Shown: positions 36,801 to 44,710, counted from the stretch's first letter. The stretch is DNA of 64,000 nucleotides from Chryseosolibacter histidinae (GCF_018598225.1 NZ_JAHESF010000009.1:124001-188000); one strand, 5' to 3'. The notes: generated from the letters alone by a model not told the origin. Numbers and translations: made by a program.

Positions 36801-39800
36801 ACGGCGGCTTCCAGTTCACGAGCGACGGAAATGGTGAAAACGGAGCGGGTACCCTTCACATGACCGCAGGAGGCATTACAGGAAACTCACCCAGCATTAC
36901 CGTACAATCTTCTTACGAATCAAAGCTGGTGATCAATCCGGTGATCGCGGATCCTACCATCGATTACATTAAATACCAGGCCACAAGCCCTGGGTTTGAC
37001 CTGACATCTTCCAACAGCGTGATCCTGTCAGAGTTCACCCTCTACGATGGCGATGCAGACGGTGATATCGACGGTGCCAATACGATCCTCAGCTCATTTA
37101 CGGTATCGATCACCAACTCAGCCAATATCAGGGACGTTGCGTTGTACAACGCAGGCGGCACCGAAATTCCCGGAACGGAACAAACCGTTAACGGTGCAGC
37201 TACAGTAACCTTCAGCGGACTGTCAATCACAGCAGCGGATATGAACGGACCGACACAAGGTTCGATGAACTTCACACTGCGTGCTACCTTCATGGACAAC
37301 AATACCGACGTCAATGACGGCGACCTGATCGATATCAAAGTAACCGCTGCCACATTAAGTGTAGGTTCCAGGTTCATAAAAAGTGTGGGCGCGGTGGATT
37401 ATGATCCCTTGTATATCGGCGGTGTGTTAAACGGCTCAAGTGCACCACAGCAGAAGATCGAGATCACGGCAACAAAACTTGATTTCACCACGCAGCCAGA
37501 CATATTTGCCGGTATCAACGAACCTGTGATCACAGGCGTAGTTGCAGCGCATGACCAGCTGGGATTACTGGACGAGGATTTCATCTTACCTGCCGCCCTC
37601 AATACACCCGGTGCAAACATCAGCGCTGGCACGTATACATTCAGCGGAGGTGTGCTGGATCTCAGTGGAATGCAATACAGCTCGGCGGGTGATGGTACGA
37701 TCACAGTTACGGCAGGAACGCTTTCAAGCAACGCGACCGGTTCCGTGGATGGAATTCCCAATGTCTCAACAACCTGCAATCATATTGATGTGATCCATGT
37801 CACCGCTACGGAAAACACCAATGGTGTTATCTCCACGCCGAACCTCAAACGCGGCGCCAGCGAGGTTGTGATCTTTGGCATTACCTTCAATGCACAGCAC
37901 TATACATCCGCGCAGCCTGAGTTAAAAGGGTTCTCGTTTATTTTTGACAAGCCTTATAAAACACAGACTTCGACGACCTTCAAAAACTTCAAGGTCTTTG
38001 AATCCACCAATGGCGTTTATACAGGAGCGACACTTGTTACGGGCTTTGGTGGAGATGTTACAGAACAACAATCTCCGTTGCTGCCCCTTGGAACACCTTC
38101 GGCCGTGAAGGACATGGTTACAGTAACCTTTGCCCCCGGCACTTACCGCAACCTGCACAATCCTTCAAGTCCGCTGACGTATTACCTGGTGGCCGATGTT
38201 GATCCTACGGTGACCTTAAACACGCCAAAAATAAGGGTTCAGATGCTTGATGACGGCTACTACAGCTCGCCTAATACGAACGCCAGCATCCTGACCACAA
38301 AAGGAAGCGCTACCGCCAATATCGTGGGCAAGGAGTACTCATTTGCCTCCACAAGGCCACCGTCACTGGTAAGCTCTTATCCGAATAACGGGCAATTGAA
38401 TGTCAATCCCGCACAGAATACCATCAGCCTCACTTTCGACGTTGGTGTGTGGAGCCTTGACGGCATAGCGAAGCTTTATGATCGTCAGAATAACAAGCTT
38501 GTAGACACCGTTTACGCAATCAATGGGCGTTATGCGATGGGAGAACCTGTTGCGGGATCTGTCACCAACCCTACACCGCTCACGTTCCAAATCCCAAGTA
38601 CCGCAGTACTAAAACCTGATAGCGTTTATTACCTGACCATTGAAAAAGGCACGTTCGATCCGATATCGAATACAGGTAAAGGTATCTCTGACGATGGCTC
38701 CAACCTTTTTGGTGGGATCTCTTATAATGGAACGTTGTACTTCAAGATCGCCAGCAATAATCCGCCCAAGCTGAAAGAGACCGAACCGCTCAGGTATTAT
38801 CTCACACAAAGCGGCGGATCTTTGAACGCGTCATTCGATCAATTTGGTAAGGCTTATTTTATGGTTGTACCACAAAATGCTGCCAAGCCCACAAATACAG
38901 AGATCAAAGATGCTTTAAGCGGTTATCCGTCAGCGTTGGCCCGAGGCGTTATTGACATTAAGCAGATCTATCCCAACACGCAGTTTGGTACGTTTACGGC
39001 ATCGCTGGCACCAGGAACCTATGATGTGTGGATGTATGCCGAAAATGACGCATTGCCTTCAGCGGTATCGACATCAGCGCCTTATGGCCCTAAAACTTCC
39101 GATCCAACAACCTCCTTTGCAGTGGGCGGAGGCTCGGCAGGAAATCCTACATTCAAGATCACAATTCCCGTAAGCTCCGGGTCATTGTATCTGAATAACC
39201 CCACGTACACGATCTGTTCAAACAGCACAACCACGCTGGCCGATCCGATCATTATCGCGGAGGGGGTCTCAGGGGAATTCAACCACGGATCGCAGAATTT
39301 CAATGTTCTGCTTCCGACCGGGTTCGAGTTTGATACAGACGTCAACCCTACTATTACACTATCGGGTTCAGATTTCGATCAAACCGTTCCCACCAATCCG
39401 GGGCAGCTCAGCTTTTCATACCTGAGCGGATCAGTGCTCAATATCAATTTTATCAACAACAACAATGCGAGCATGGATAAGATCATTATCTCAAATATCC
39501 GGGTTCGCGGCAATACAGGTGCTTCCGGGGAGATCAAACGATTTGCAGGAAACGGCATTCCTACCCTCGCCGACGGCAGAAGGCTTGCTGGTATCTCCGC
39601 TATTTCAGCTCAACCGTTGACCTTTACCAATACCTTCGCTACCAATAATGATTTCACCTCCATCGGCATCAGCAATGTGGTGACTTCCATTCCGGATAAT
39701 TTCATCGACAAGAACCTCGGGCAACTGGCGGTGCGCCTGACACCCAATGTTCCAACGGGAGATTACGGTCCCTTCTTCTTCAATGGGTCAGGCGTAACCA

Positions 39801-42800
39801 ATGACGTGTTAAGCCTCACCGGTGTGCAGTTGAACAGTGCGTTCGATATCACCATGACGCATACCGATATGAACGGCTGTATCTCGACCAAGACCGATCA
39901 ATACGAGGTTTATGATCACATCAACGCGATCCCTGCTTTGATAGAAAGCAGCCTGGGACCTAAGACATGTATCGACAACCCAGGATATACCAATGGCAAT
40001 CCTGCTGGTTCGTTAAAAGACCCGGCCAAGATCGTTAAGATCAACAGCAAAGCAGGTTATAGCCTCCGCGAGCTCTATGCCAATATTCCTGTGACGGCAA
40101 CCAAGCTCGATACAACACTGGCCAGCAATCCATCAACCGCGCAGATCATGCATGGTACAGCATGGCAAAACCTCGTCAGTCAGATCCCTATCGTGGAGAC
40201 AGCTACTTCTATCGGTAAATCTTATAACTGGGACTATAGTGTATTGCTTCCTTTGAATCCGACGCTCGACCCCTTCAAATATTTCAGGGAGGTCACCCCG
40301 ATGGGCCGCACGTATTATACAGGTGGTTCCATTGGCAAAGTTGAGTTCACAGGAAAATATCAAAGCACTGCAGATGAAACGATCCAGATCCCCCTACGAC
40401 AGGAGATCGAGATCTTCATTCCGGCGATCCCGGTAGTAGAGGTTTCCGGCCAAACAGCGAATGACGGTGCGATACCTATTTTCTGTCAGAACGGAAATGA
40501 CATCCTGATCAATGGATACCCTGCAGCGAATGCCGGTTCTTCCACGGGTTACTTTATGGTGACTGATGCACTCTCAGGTAGCATTATCTACAATGCCGGT
40601 GTGGTGACCAATTATTTCAAGGACAATGGTAATGGCACCGCGGTACTGAAGCCGTCTGGCATGTACAATGACTACAAAACCATGAAGATTCAATATGTGT
40701 ACCAGGACAACAACTCGCCTTGCAGCAAGACCGCAGAGTTGTTGATTCGGATCGCTCCCAATCCTGTTGCACAGTTCACAGCGCTGAGCGCCAGCACACC
40801 CAACACACCGGTGAACACTGCTTATTGTGAGAACATCGCTATCAACTTTAACGCCTCGAGCTCGACGATTTTAAATGGCACGATCGTCAATTACAAATGG
40901 GATTTTACCGATGCCACCAATTCTGATGGAACGAACCCCAATGAGCCGGCAGGTGACAAAGCTACGGCTGAAATCGTCTCTCATAAGTTCAAAGCTTCAG
41001 CGGAATATAATCCGGTTCTTGTGGTAACCTCGAACTACGGATGCCAGTCCGATGCTTTCGATGTACCGTTGGCAGTTGGCGCAGTACCGGTGGTGAAGTT
41101 CTCATTCGATGGCGTTTCCACTGCCGATCAGGTCAGGTTCACCAATGAGTCTGAGATCCTGAGCTCTTCGACTGTCGGCGACGGCTACGCCAGACTGGAC
41201 TGGAATTATGGCCACGGATCACCTGAAAACACTTCAAACCCTGCAACGGTGATGAACCATCAATATACCGTTGCGGGTAAGTTCAATGCTAACCTGAAAG
41301 TCACCAGTGTGCTGGGTTGTGTGAACGAGGCAACCAAACCGATCGTGATCGTTCCGCAGGTGAACCTCAACGACAACGTCGATGCATATTTTGCCGACTT
41401 CCAGTCGAACGGACAAGGTTATCAGGATGTGGCTGCAACGGGTGCCTCTTCATGGCAATATGGTATTCCGGCAGCCGGCACTGTCATAGGAGACGCCACG
41501 GATGACAGCAATGGCATATGGACCACAAGCCTGAGCGGAACTTACAATCCTAAAGAAAGGTCAGCGTTGTATACCGCCGCCTTCGACATCTACGACCTCA
41601 TCAGGCCCATCATCACCTTCAACAGCTTCAGGAACCTGGGCCAGGGAGACGGTGTGGTACTGGAGTACTCCATCGATAACTATAACATCGCCGATGATGC
41701 AAGGAAACAATGGATCAGGCTGGGCGAGATCAAGAGCACCACGCTCACATCAACCGGTGTGAACTGGTACAACGGATTGAGCTTGCCTTCCAAACCTGGA
41801 GAACAGACAAGCGGTGACAACGGATGGACCGGCCCGGATCTCGAGTGGAGACCTTCCAAGCATTCACTGGCTGAGATCCCGAAAGCAGCCAGGCACAGGG
41901 TTGTATTCCGGTTTGCACTGGCCAGCGTTAGCGATAGCCCTACCGGCGACGGCTTTGCCATCGACGAAGTAAGGGTTGGTAACGGAACCAGGACCGTGCT
42001 CATCGAGAACTTCACCAATACCGCAAGCGCGGATGCTTCGGTCAAGGTTGTCAGCGACACGTTGAAGACCTTCCAGAAAGCTAACGAAGTAGGTCTTGAG
42101 GTCATCAAGCTGAATTACCACGTTGCCTTCCCCGGCGAAGATCCGTTCAACGTTCAGAACCCGCTGGATCCCGGCGCGCGGGCATTGTACTACGGTGTCT
42201 CCACGGTGCCGCAGACGCGCCTCGACGGAACGTTCAGCACCACACCCGGACCACTCTTCAGCCAGTGGGGTCGCCCCGAGTTCGACAGCCGCATCCTTGA
42301 CCTTGCCAATGCCGAGATCAAGGTGAAAGCCGAGATCGTTGACAACGCACTCACGATCACAGGGTCATTCAAGCCGCTGCTTGACCTGGCCAGACCTACG
42401 ATATTACACGTGGCCGTGGTGGAGAAAAACATTTCACTCACCAACAATCCTGAACTGAATTCAGGCCGGATCAGGAGCGGTGAAACTGAATTTGAATACG
42501 TGTTGAGAAAAATGCTACCGAACGGCGCGGGCACCAAGTATTCCACGCCGATCGCGTACGGGCAAACCGTTGAGTTTGGTCCATTCACCTGGTCGAACGC
42601 CACACTCTTCAAACCGCAGGATGACGTTCAGGTGATCGTCTTCCTCCAGGACGAAGACAGCAAGGTCATCTACCAGTCATTCATTACGAAGAGTGTCAAC
42701 GACCCTGGCATCGTTACCGGCATCGAAGACCTCAACGCATCGTTCAATGTCTACCCTAACCCGGCAGACAAAGAGATGACGGTGGAATTACCGGAGACAG

Positions 42801-42988
42801 CAACACAACGCGCAACGCTGAGGATGTACGACCAGCTGGGTAAAGTGGTGGAAGAGTCATACTTCGAAAAAGGTGACTCCAAAAAGACCATCGGCACCGA
42901 AAGCTTTGCAGGCGGTGTGTACCTGATCCAGGTCGAAACACCGAAGGGAATCCTGAGAAGAAAAGTGATGGTGACACACAGGAATTAA
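27857..42988 (+). CDS. giant T9SS-secreted multidomain surface protein (adhesin-like)
   Basis: 5043 residues from ATG 27857. The ATG at 27938 (MGSSIVSRSFVYLFAACLGL...AVGQ) gives a better signal peptide and may be the true start. Order: glycine-rich domain ~83-268 (PAGVSRITVEVWGGGGGGGN); ten tandem ~124-residue repeats ~277-1514; Ig-like domains; fibronectin III-like ~1998-2125; four units with TQLDFTxQP-type and DDxG motifs ~2135-3208; SbsA-like Ig ~3500-3630; PKD-like domains ~4305-4505; a jelly-roll-like domain ~4510-4710; an Omp28/thioredoxin-like domain ~4712-4950 without CxxC; and a type A T9SS sorting domain at the end (FNVYPNPADKEMTVELPE; GVYLIQVETPKGILRRKVMV). It would cross the outer membrane by T9SS and be anchored on the surface. 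It may bind other cells or surfaces or take part in gliding; unproven. Confidence 0.92.
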   Translation: MIRKSTISVLSTCTLFSKRYLQKDRARMGSSIVSRSFVYLFAACLGLLTSFSAVGQTTQTVTITTPGANSWTVPAGVSRITVEVWGGGGGGGNSDNTTDDGGGGGGGGAYSIKVFNGPLPASFNYSIGAGGAGAPGSSGTNAIGGQDTWFSSATTLMAKGGSRGRSSDEGSNGGNGGAAGSSIGDNSYSGGSGANGGDTGGAGGGSAGPSGAGNNGSGNGATSAVTGGGAGGNGGSTGNPGGAGGAPGGGGGGSNDIAAEAGGNGANGQIVITYVVPEAFTVGSVTVTGGTLVAGRWNSTSTGVNVQVPIDNDATLNGGNVQLQARISSGSFANVGSATALAGGDLGTTKTIALTAVQFEGIASFANGETIQVTAIITNNQGNSTTGTTSASTILVDQASPAAFTVGTVTPTGGTVVAGRWNASNTGVDIQVPIANDASLNGGSLQLQGRISSGSFANLGSAVALAGGDINGTKTISLTAAQFEGIAGFAEGVTLQVTALLTDASGNPATTGTQSATNTVVDQVAPAAFATGAVVTTGGNVIANLWNNTNTGISVSVPVANEATLNGGSIQLQARISSGVFANIGSALTLAGGDLGTTKTVTATKAQLEAIAGFANGETIEITAVIFDIAGNGITGTTSASTLVVNQTAPAAFTVGTITTTGGTVVSAHWNASNTGVDIQVPIANDASLDGGSLQLQARIASGSFANFGAAVPLITTDVNTTKTLSFTAAQFEAIAGFANGQTVQVTAILTDVTGNVTTGTQSATNVLVDQAAPAAFTVGTITATGGTVVANFWNSTNTGINISVPVANDASLDGGTVQLQARITSGSFANLGTPVAVVTGDINGTKVVSITAAQFEAIAGFANGETIEVTAILADNAGNATTGTTSATTIAVDQAAPAAFATGSVVTLGGTIVAGRWNASNTDIEVQVPIANDASLTGGSVQLQGRITSGSFANLGSAVVLAGGDLNTTKTISLTDAQFEGIAGFANGQTVEITAVLTDAAGNGTTGTTSATTIAVDQAAPATFTVGTVTPTGGVVKAGRWNASNTGVDIQVPVANDASLNGGSIQLRGRTTSGSFANLGAVVMLAGGDVNTTKTISLTDAQFEGIAGFADGQTIEITAVLTDVAGNTRTGTASASTIVIDQTAPAAFVVGSVTVTGGTVMAGIWNNTNTGINVQVPVANEATLDGGSIQIQARIASGSFANVGSAVTLAAVDLNTTKTIAITAAQLEAIAGFADGETVEITAIISDVAGNATTGTTSATTIAVDQSAPAAFTVGTVTPTGGTIITGRWNASNTGVDIQVPIANDASLNGGTLQLQGRISSGSFADLGSTIVLAGGDVNTTKTISLTDTQFEGIAGFANGVTIQITAILTDNVGNSTTGTQSATNTVVDQTAPAAFTVGTVTTTGGRVVANYWNSTNTGVDIVVPIANDATLNGGSVQLQARISSGTFANVGSASAIAAVNTNKTVSLSAAQFEAIASFAENTDIQIRAVISDVAGNATTGAQSTTVLHVDQTAPSIASAVKVYANKGGGPANGGGTNNHEVIQFTLSEDITLTHGTSPKFSGTYGNQGFSVDDGAVGSTTYANNASANTIDGTSFTNTRLIYLESSGNSSNWSVANATNVQYVPSGVGGSGNLIIDIAGNEMLTDIKPVTNGDAIKPFISPDVMTLYPRAGNPEKIVFTMSEELGLASGAAVTGFFTSTGAVASAVYTDNAGGAPYTITLTSSANGDWTSSTTVSYTTASGGNVKDVATNEMNTVTAHALVVETDAPVISSVSIPNTPMKVGDVVTVTITTTNDDGDDPVIVAGSTIGGFPLTFTNAAGTSKIATFTVAEDGTDVAAGSNIPVTLTLQDGQGNTSTTYTTAIAQGNDRIDANAPTVVSITRATTVNSFSTTGGTTATSVVYRVTFSENIDPASIDANDFIFTPTTSIGGTPTIQAPVAFSGTSVYDVTVTGYTGTGRIELMFKDSENAQAVMDIAGNPVITSASNTDGSVTGPLYTIVLPEPTANASGLSVTVNNTTSITLNWVNPVAPVQPASQYLIRVKGPDINDAPGSYTPVADGTFLTPTDLNFNDGNGFRYVSAAATATTFTTLLSGKTYDFEIIPLTVVVSNDNRDYLFTGNPTIQGTTPAAELGAITVGTTAPPLTISSLSTSFTNKNFTFKVQDDGLSLSADNSKTRFGTLTIFEGSGDGIANWADVIAEAELKDITEGNTVTTTVIGTNTITFTLPTTDNAAGELDDNELKEYELRIRLKGPMDNSAGDNIDNSEFVFNVNASSFTSYVAGSSKIEAAQTQSSSTGANKVDVIATQLDFTVQPPGSVFVLADLTTQPVVRARDTYGNTDANYNATLTVSNAGNLPIFDAAVTPPASAVSTTAVTMVNGIATFPVNFRYGESGNGTLSVDDGNLATTNTGSTSVTVIYSSTTTITAGANTEHQNLTSLGTGLYSHMVFDFEIKDDNGSGGDGAPTRLSQVKVSARSGFADQVSNWGDAIAGAILYDNNNSFTIFNATSITADEIVFNGLNNGPGQNGYIPDNGANRYQVYIWFKAAMGGTQPDEIDNKRFILEVTEADITPLAASSKIDPAAVTHSDANGGLNNNVQVIATKMVFTVNPPTPPTDVLVNTDLPTPPKVVARDINNNRDWDYEPVTGVVVTTEGNLTTANPPTSTSGILTFTDGVLTFPANFKYTQVGNGKGRLTVSSSVVAANGAAPSSAIGTDVKVRTAASTTITAIAASSPDFISSLETSAPGVTVFEFDVEDDGGAEDDGVATQITSLSITYGGGDDIAGSSNYNWTDAIGGATLSDEHNNTVSVATINSNTLIFNLTAGAGPALGLVADGDTETYTLKLWLKNPVSPALAAEIDGLNFVFDIQTANIATYAEGSGIAPSQTGNSGSTKNVVDVDATQLDFTTLLPGPVSASINTPFATAIRVEARDARGNTDLDFNGDITAFSNTGAGTPSPVQLSMSNAPNPSDPLDAFSLGVFTFNGGFQFTSDGNGENGAGTLHMTAGGITGNSPSITVQSSYESKLVINPVIADPTIDYIKYQATSPGFDLTSSNSVILSEFTLYDGDADGDIDGANTILSSFTVSITNSANIRDVALYNAGGTEIPGTEQTVNGAATVTFSGLSITAADMNGPTQGSMNFTLRATFMDNNTDVNDGDLIDIKVTAATLSVGSRFIKSVGAVDYDPLYIGGVLNGSSAPQQKIEITATKLDFTTQPDIFAGINEPVITGVVAAHDQLGLLDEDFILPAALNTPGANISAGTYTFSGGVLDLSGMQYSSAGDGTITVTAGTLSSNATGSVDGIPNVSTTCNHIDVIHVTATENTNGVISTPNLKRGASEVVIFGITFNAQHYTSAQPELKGFSFIFDKPYKTQTSTTFKNFKVFESTNGVYTGATLVTGFGGDVTEQQSPLLPLGTPSAVKDMVTVTFAPGTYRNLHNPSSPLTYYLVADVDPTVTLNTPKIRVQMLDDGYYSSPNTNASILTTKGSATANIVGKEYSFASTRPPSLVSSYPNNGQLNVNPAQNTISLTFDVGVWSLDGIAKLYDRQNNKLVDTVYAINGRYAMGEPVAGSVTNPTPLTFQIPSTAVLKPDSVYYLTIEKGTFDPISNTGKGISDDGSNLFGGISYNGTLYFKIASNNPPKLKETEPLRYYLTQSGGSLNASFDQFGKAYFMVVPQNAAKPTNTEIKDALSGYPSALARGVIDIKQIYPNTQFGTFTASLAPGTYDVWMYAENDALPSAVSTSAPYGPKTSDPTTSFAVGGGSAGNPTFKITIPVSSGSLYLNNPTYTICSNSTTTLADPIIIAEGVSGEFNHGSQNFNVLLPTGFEFDTDVNPTITLSGSDFDQTVPTNPGQLSFSYLSGSVLNINFINNNNASMDKIIISNIRVRGNTGASGEIKRFAGNGIPTLADGRRLAGISAISAQPLTFTNTFATNNDFTSIGISNVVTSIPDNFIDKNLGQLAVRLTPNVPTGDYGPFFFNGSGVTNDVLSLTGVQLNSAFDITMTHTDMNGCISTKTDQYEVYDHINAIPALIESSLGPKTCIDNPGYTNGNPAGSLKDPAKIVKINSKAGYSLRELYANIPVTATKLDTTLASNPSTAQIMHGTAWQNLVSQIPIVETATSIGKSYNWDYSVLLPLNPTLDPFKYFREVTPMGRTYYTGGSIGKVEFTGKYQSTADETIQIPLRQEIEIFIPAIPVVEVSGQTANDGAIPIFCQNGNDILINGYPAANAGSSTGYFMVTDALSGSIIYNAGVVTNYFKDNGNGTAVLKPSGMYNDYKTMKIQYVYQDNNSPCSKTAELLIRIAPNPVAQFTALSASTPNTPVNTAYCENIAINFNASSSTILNGTIVNYKWDFTDATNSDGTNPNEPAGDKATAEIVSHKFKASAEYNPVLVVTSNYGCQSDAFDVPLAVGAVPVVKFSFDGVSTADQVRFTNESEILSSSTVGDGYARLDWNYGHGSPENTSNPATVMNHQYTVAGKFNANLKVTSVLGCVNEATKPIVIVPQVNLNDNVDAYFADFQSNGQGYQDVAATGASSWQYGIPAAGTVIGDATDDSNGIWTTSLSGTYNPKERSALYTAAFDIYDLIRPIITFNSFRNLGQGDGVVLEYSIDNYNIADDARKQWIRLGEIKSTTLTSTGVNWYNGLSLPSKPGEQTSGDNGWTGPDLEWRPSKHSLAEIPKAARHRVVFRFALASVSDSPTGDGFAIDEVRVGNGTRTVLIENFTNTASADASVKVVSDTLKTFQKANEVGLEVIKLNYHVAFPGEDPFNVQNPLDPGARALYYGVSTVPQTRLDGTFSTTPGPLFSQWGRPEFDSRILDLANAEIKVKAEIVDNALTITGSFKPLLDLARPTILHVAVVEKNISLTNNPELNSGRIRSGETEFEYVLRKMLPNGAGTKYSTPIAYGQTVEFGPFTWSNATLFKPQDDVQVIVFLQDEDSKVIYQSFITKSVNDPGIVTGIEDLNASFNVYPNPADKEMTVELPETATQRATLRMYDQLGKVVEESYFEKGDSKKTIGTESFAGGVYLIQVETPKGILRRKVMVTHRN
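28684..32400 (+). repeat. ten tandem ~372 bp coding repeats in the giant surface protein
   Basis: Ten consecutive copies, 372-375 nt each, begin with a PxAFxxGxVxxTGGxVVAxxWN core and share NTGVDIQVPIANDASLNGG, ARISSGSFANLGSA and LTDxxGNxTTGTxSAxT segments. Starts visible at about 28684, 29057, 29432 and 29804, then every ~373 nt. Copies differ at the amino acid level but stay in frame. Such arrays change length by recombination; variation of copy number between strains is to be expected. Confidence 0.95.
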
Positions 42989-43010
42989 ACAAATCATACC
43001 AAACCCACGA

Positions 43011-43042
43011 AAGCCACTTCAGCAATGAGGTGGCTTTTTTAT
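43011..43042 (+). terminator. intrinsic terminator after the giant gene
   Basis: The stem AAGCCAC / GTGGCTT (43011-43017 and 43030-43036) has a 12 nt loop and is followed by TTTTT. It lies 22 nt after the giant gene's stop and ends that transcript. Confidence 0.8.
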
Positions 43043-43200
43043 TATCATGAAACCTGAGGTGGTTGCTGCCCGTAATTATACACCGATGCACCCCAAAAAC
43101 ACCGTTGGTCCGACACTTGAAAAAGTGTGTTTTCCAACGTATCTTTCCGGTTATTTTGACCCGATTTTCACTGCAAAAAAGGATGTTTTATTCCTTTGTC

Positions 43201-43208
43201 TATCTTTG
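43201..43208 (+). promoter_or_regulatory. -7 promoter box TATCTTTG before terC
   Basis: TATCTTTG is an exact TAnnTTTG match, 57 nt upstream of the terC start. With the terminator at 43011 this marks a new transcript. Confidence 0.5.
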
Positions 43209-43265
43209 GAGGATAGTTTCCGATCCGCTATTTTTAGCGACCAAACAACCCTTTAAACCCCACAC

Positions 43266-44018
43266 ATGGAAATTTTCCTGAAGGCGGAGACTTGGCTGGC
43301 TTTGCTTACCCTTACCTTCTTTGAAGTTGTTTTAGGAATTGACAATATCATCTTCATTTCAATTGTTTCGAACCGCCTGCCTGTAGAGATCCGCGCACGC
43401 ACGCGCAATATCGGTCTGCTCCTGGCGATGGGTGTAAGGATCATTCTGCTGCTCACCATTACGTGGGTAATGAAGTTCACCGAACCTCTGTTCACCGTAC
43501 CACACTGGATCAGCGACGATGGCTCGATCAGCGGAAGAGACCTGATCCTCATTTTCGGCGGCATGTTCCTCATCGCGAAAAGCACACGGGAGATCAACCA
43601 CGAGATGGAAGGCGAGGAAGAGACCATGGCTACCGGTGGTGGCAAAAAAGTGAACGTCAGCGGTATCATCGCACAGATCATTCTGCTTGATATCATCTTC
43701 TCATTCGACTCCATTCTCACCGCGGTGGGCCTTACCAACGAGGTGGTCATCATGATCGTTGCCGTCATGCTCTCCATCGGCATCATGATCATCTTCTCAG
43801 GTCACATCAGTGATTTCATACACCGGCACCCGTCTATGGAAGTGCTGGCGCTCGGGTTCCTCATCCTCATCGGGTTCATGATCTTCCTGGAAGGTCTCGG
43901 CAAAGACGTCCCGAAAGGTTATATCTATTTCGCCATTGTATTCTCCATGCTCATAGAGATGGTTAACATCCGAGTCCGGAACCGGCGTAAAAAAGCAAAA
44001 GAAGAAGCCCATGAGTAA
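43266..44018 (+). CDS. TerC family integral membrane protein
   Basis: 250 residues with about seven hydrophobic helices (WLALLTLTFFEVVLGIDNII; NIGLLLAMGVRIILLLTITW; IILLDIIFSFDSILTAVGLT). The two conserved acidic helix motifs ExVLGIDN and DIIFSFDSI are diagnostic of TerC, which in other bacteria is involved in metal ion efflux, for example manganese co-export at protein translocation. The TerC name refers to tellurite, but resistance is not inferred here. The next gene overlaps its end by 8 nt, so the two are cotranscribed. Confidence 0.92.
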   Translation: MEIFLKAETWLALLTLTFFEVVLGIDNIIFISIVSNRLPVEIRARTRNIGLLLAMGVRIILLLTITWVMKFTEPLFTVPHWISDDGSISGRDLILIFGGMFLIAKSTREINHEMEGEEETMATGGGKKVNVSGIIAQIILLDIIFSFDSILTAVGLTNEVVIMIVAVMLSIGIMIIFSGHISDFIHRHPSMEVLALGFLILIGFMIFLEGLGKDVPKGYIYFAIVFSMLIEMVNIRVRNRRKKAKEEAHE

Positions 44019-44538
44019 CAGCGACGAACGCCTGCGCTATCCGATAGGAAAATTCACGGCACAGGAATCCTATACACCGCAAGAGCTTCAGCAATGCATC
44101 GACAGGATCGAAGCCCTGCCGGCAAAGATCGAAGCGCTGATCAAAAATTTCTCAGCAGTACAGCTGGATACACCTTACCGTGAAGGAGGCTGGACAGCAC
44201 GCCAGGTGCTTCACCATATTCCCGACAGCCACATGAACGCGTACATCCGTATCAAGTGGACGTTAACCGAAGACACTCCCACCATCAAAGCCTATGATGA
44301 AAAGTTGTGGGCTGAAACACCCGAAACAAAACTCGATCCTGTGATCTCGGTCAATTTCCTGAAAGCGCTGCACGTCAAATGGGTGGCGATGCTCAGGTTA
44401 ATAAAACCTGAAGATCTCATGCGCGAGTTCTTCCATCCCGAATCGAAAAAGCACGTGCGGCTCGACAGGCTGATAGCACTGTATGCATGGCACGGAGAGC
44501 ATCACCTGGGGCATCTGGAGATCGTAGCAAAGAAATAG
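44011..44538 (+). CDS. YfiT/DinB-superfamily putative metal-dependent bacillithiol S-transferase
   Basis: 175 residues, four-helix DinB-type fold. Metal-ligand histidines appear in QVLHHIPDSHMNAY and WHGEHHLGHLEIV, the pattern of Bacillus YfiT and BstA. BstA-type enzymes conjugate bacillithiol to electrophiles; several Bacteroidetes make bacillithiol. The start (ATG 44011) lies inside the end of terC. A family E repeat begins right at its stop codon, 44536-44538. Confidence 0.88.
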   Translation: MSNSDERLRYPIGKFTAQESYTPQELQQCIDRIEALPAKIEALIKNFSAVQLDTPYREGGWTARQVLHHIPDSHMNAYIRIKWTLTEDTPTIKAYDEKLWAETPETKLDPVISVNFLKALHVKWVAMLRLIKPEDLMREFFHPESKKHVRLDRLIALYAWHGEHHLGHLEIVAKK

Positions 44539-44710
44539 CCGGTAATCTGTAATCTGTGATCTGGTAATCAGTACATCCCTCAAAACGAATACCGATTACT
44601 CAAACCCGTGGGCAGCCGTTCGCCAGCAATAACTGACCGTAAAATCGTTAATTTTGCACAAAACGCTTCAGCTCTCAAACCGATTACCGATTACCCCATA
44701 CCGATTCCAA
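44538..44710. repeat. short-period repeat family E, arms on both sides of a promoter
   Basis: The left arm 44538-44570 (CCGGTAATCTGTAATCTGTG...) and a short block 44588-44600 are followed by the right arm 44679-44710 (ACCGATTACCGATTACCCC...). The arms are complementary in pattern (GTAATCxG / CGATTAC). The -7 box at 44649 lies in the loop, so the right arm is in the 5' leader of the following gene's mRNA. Family E recurs at 46403-46435 and 49613-49662. Confidence 0.85.
44649..44656 (+). promoter_or_regulatory. -7 promoter box TAATTTTG before the YheT-like gene
   Basis: TAATTTTG followed by CAC: the same TTAATTTTGCAC string is found on the minus strand upstream of ispG (53133-53140). The predicted start of transcription is near 44663, with a leader of about 67 nt. 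Confidence 0.55.

Noticed and set aside
43266-44018. Tellurite resistance function for TerC
   Set aside because: No other ter genes are nearby; the family has broader metal-related roles.
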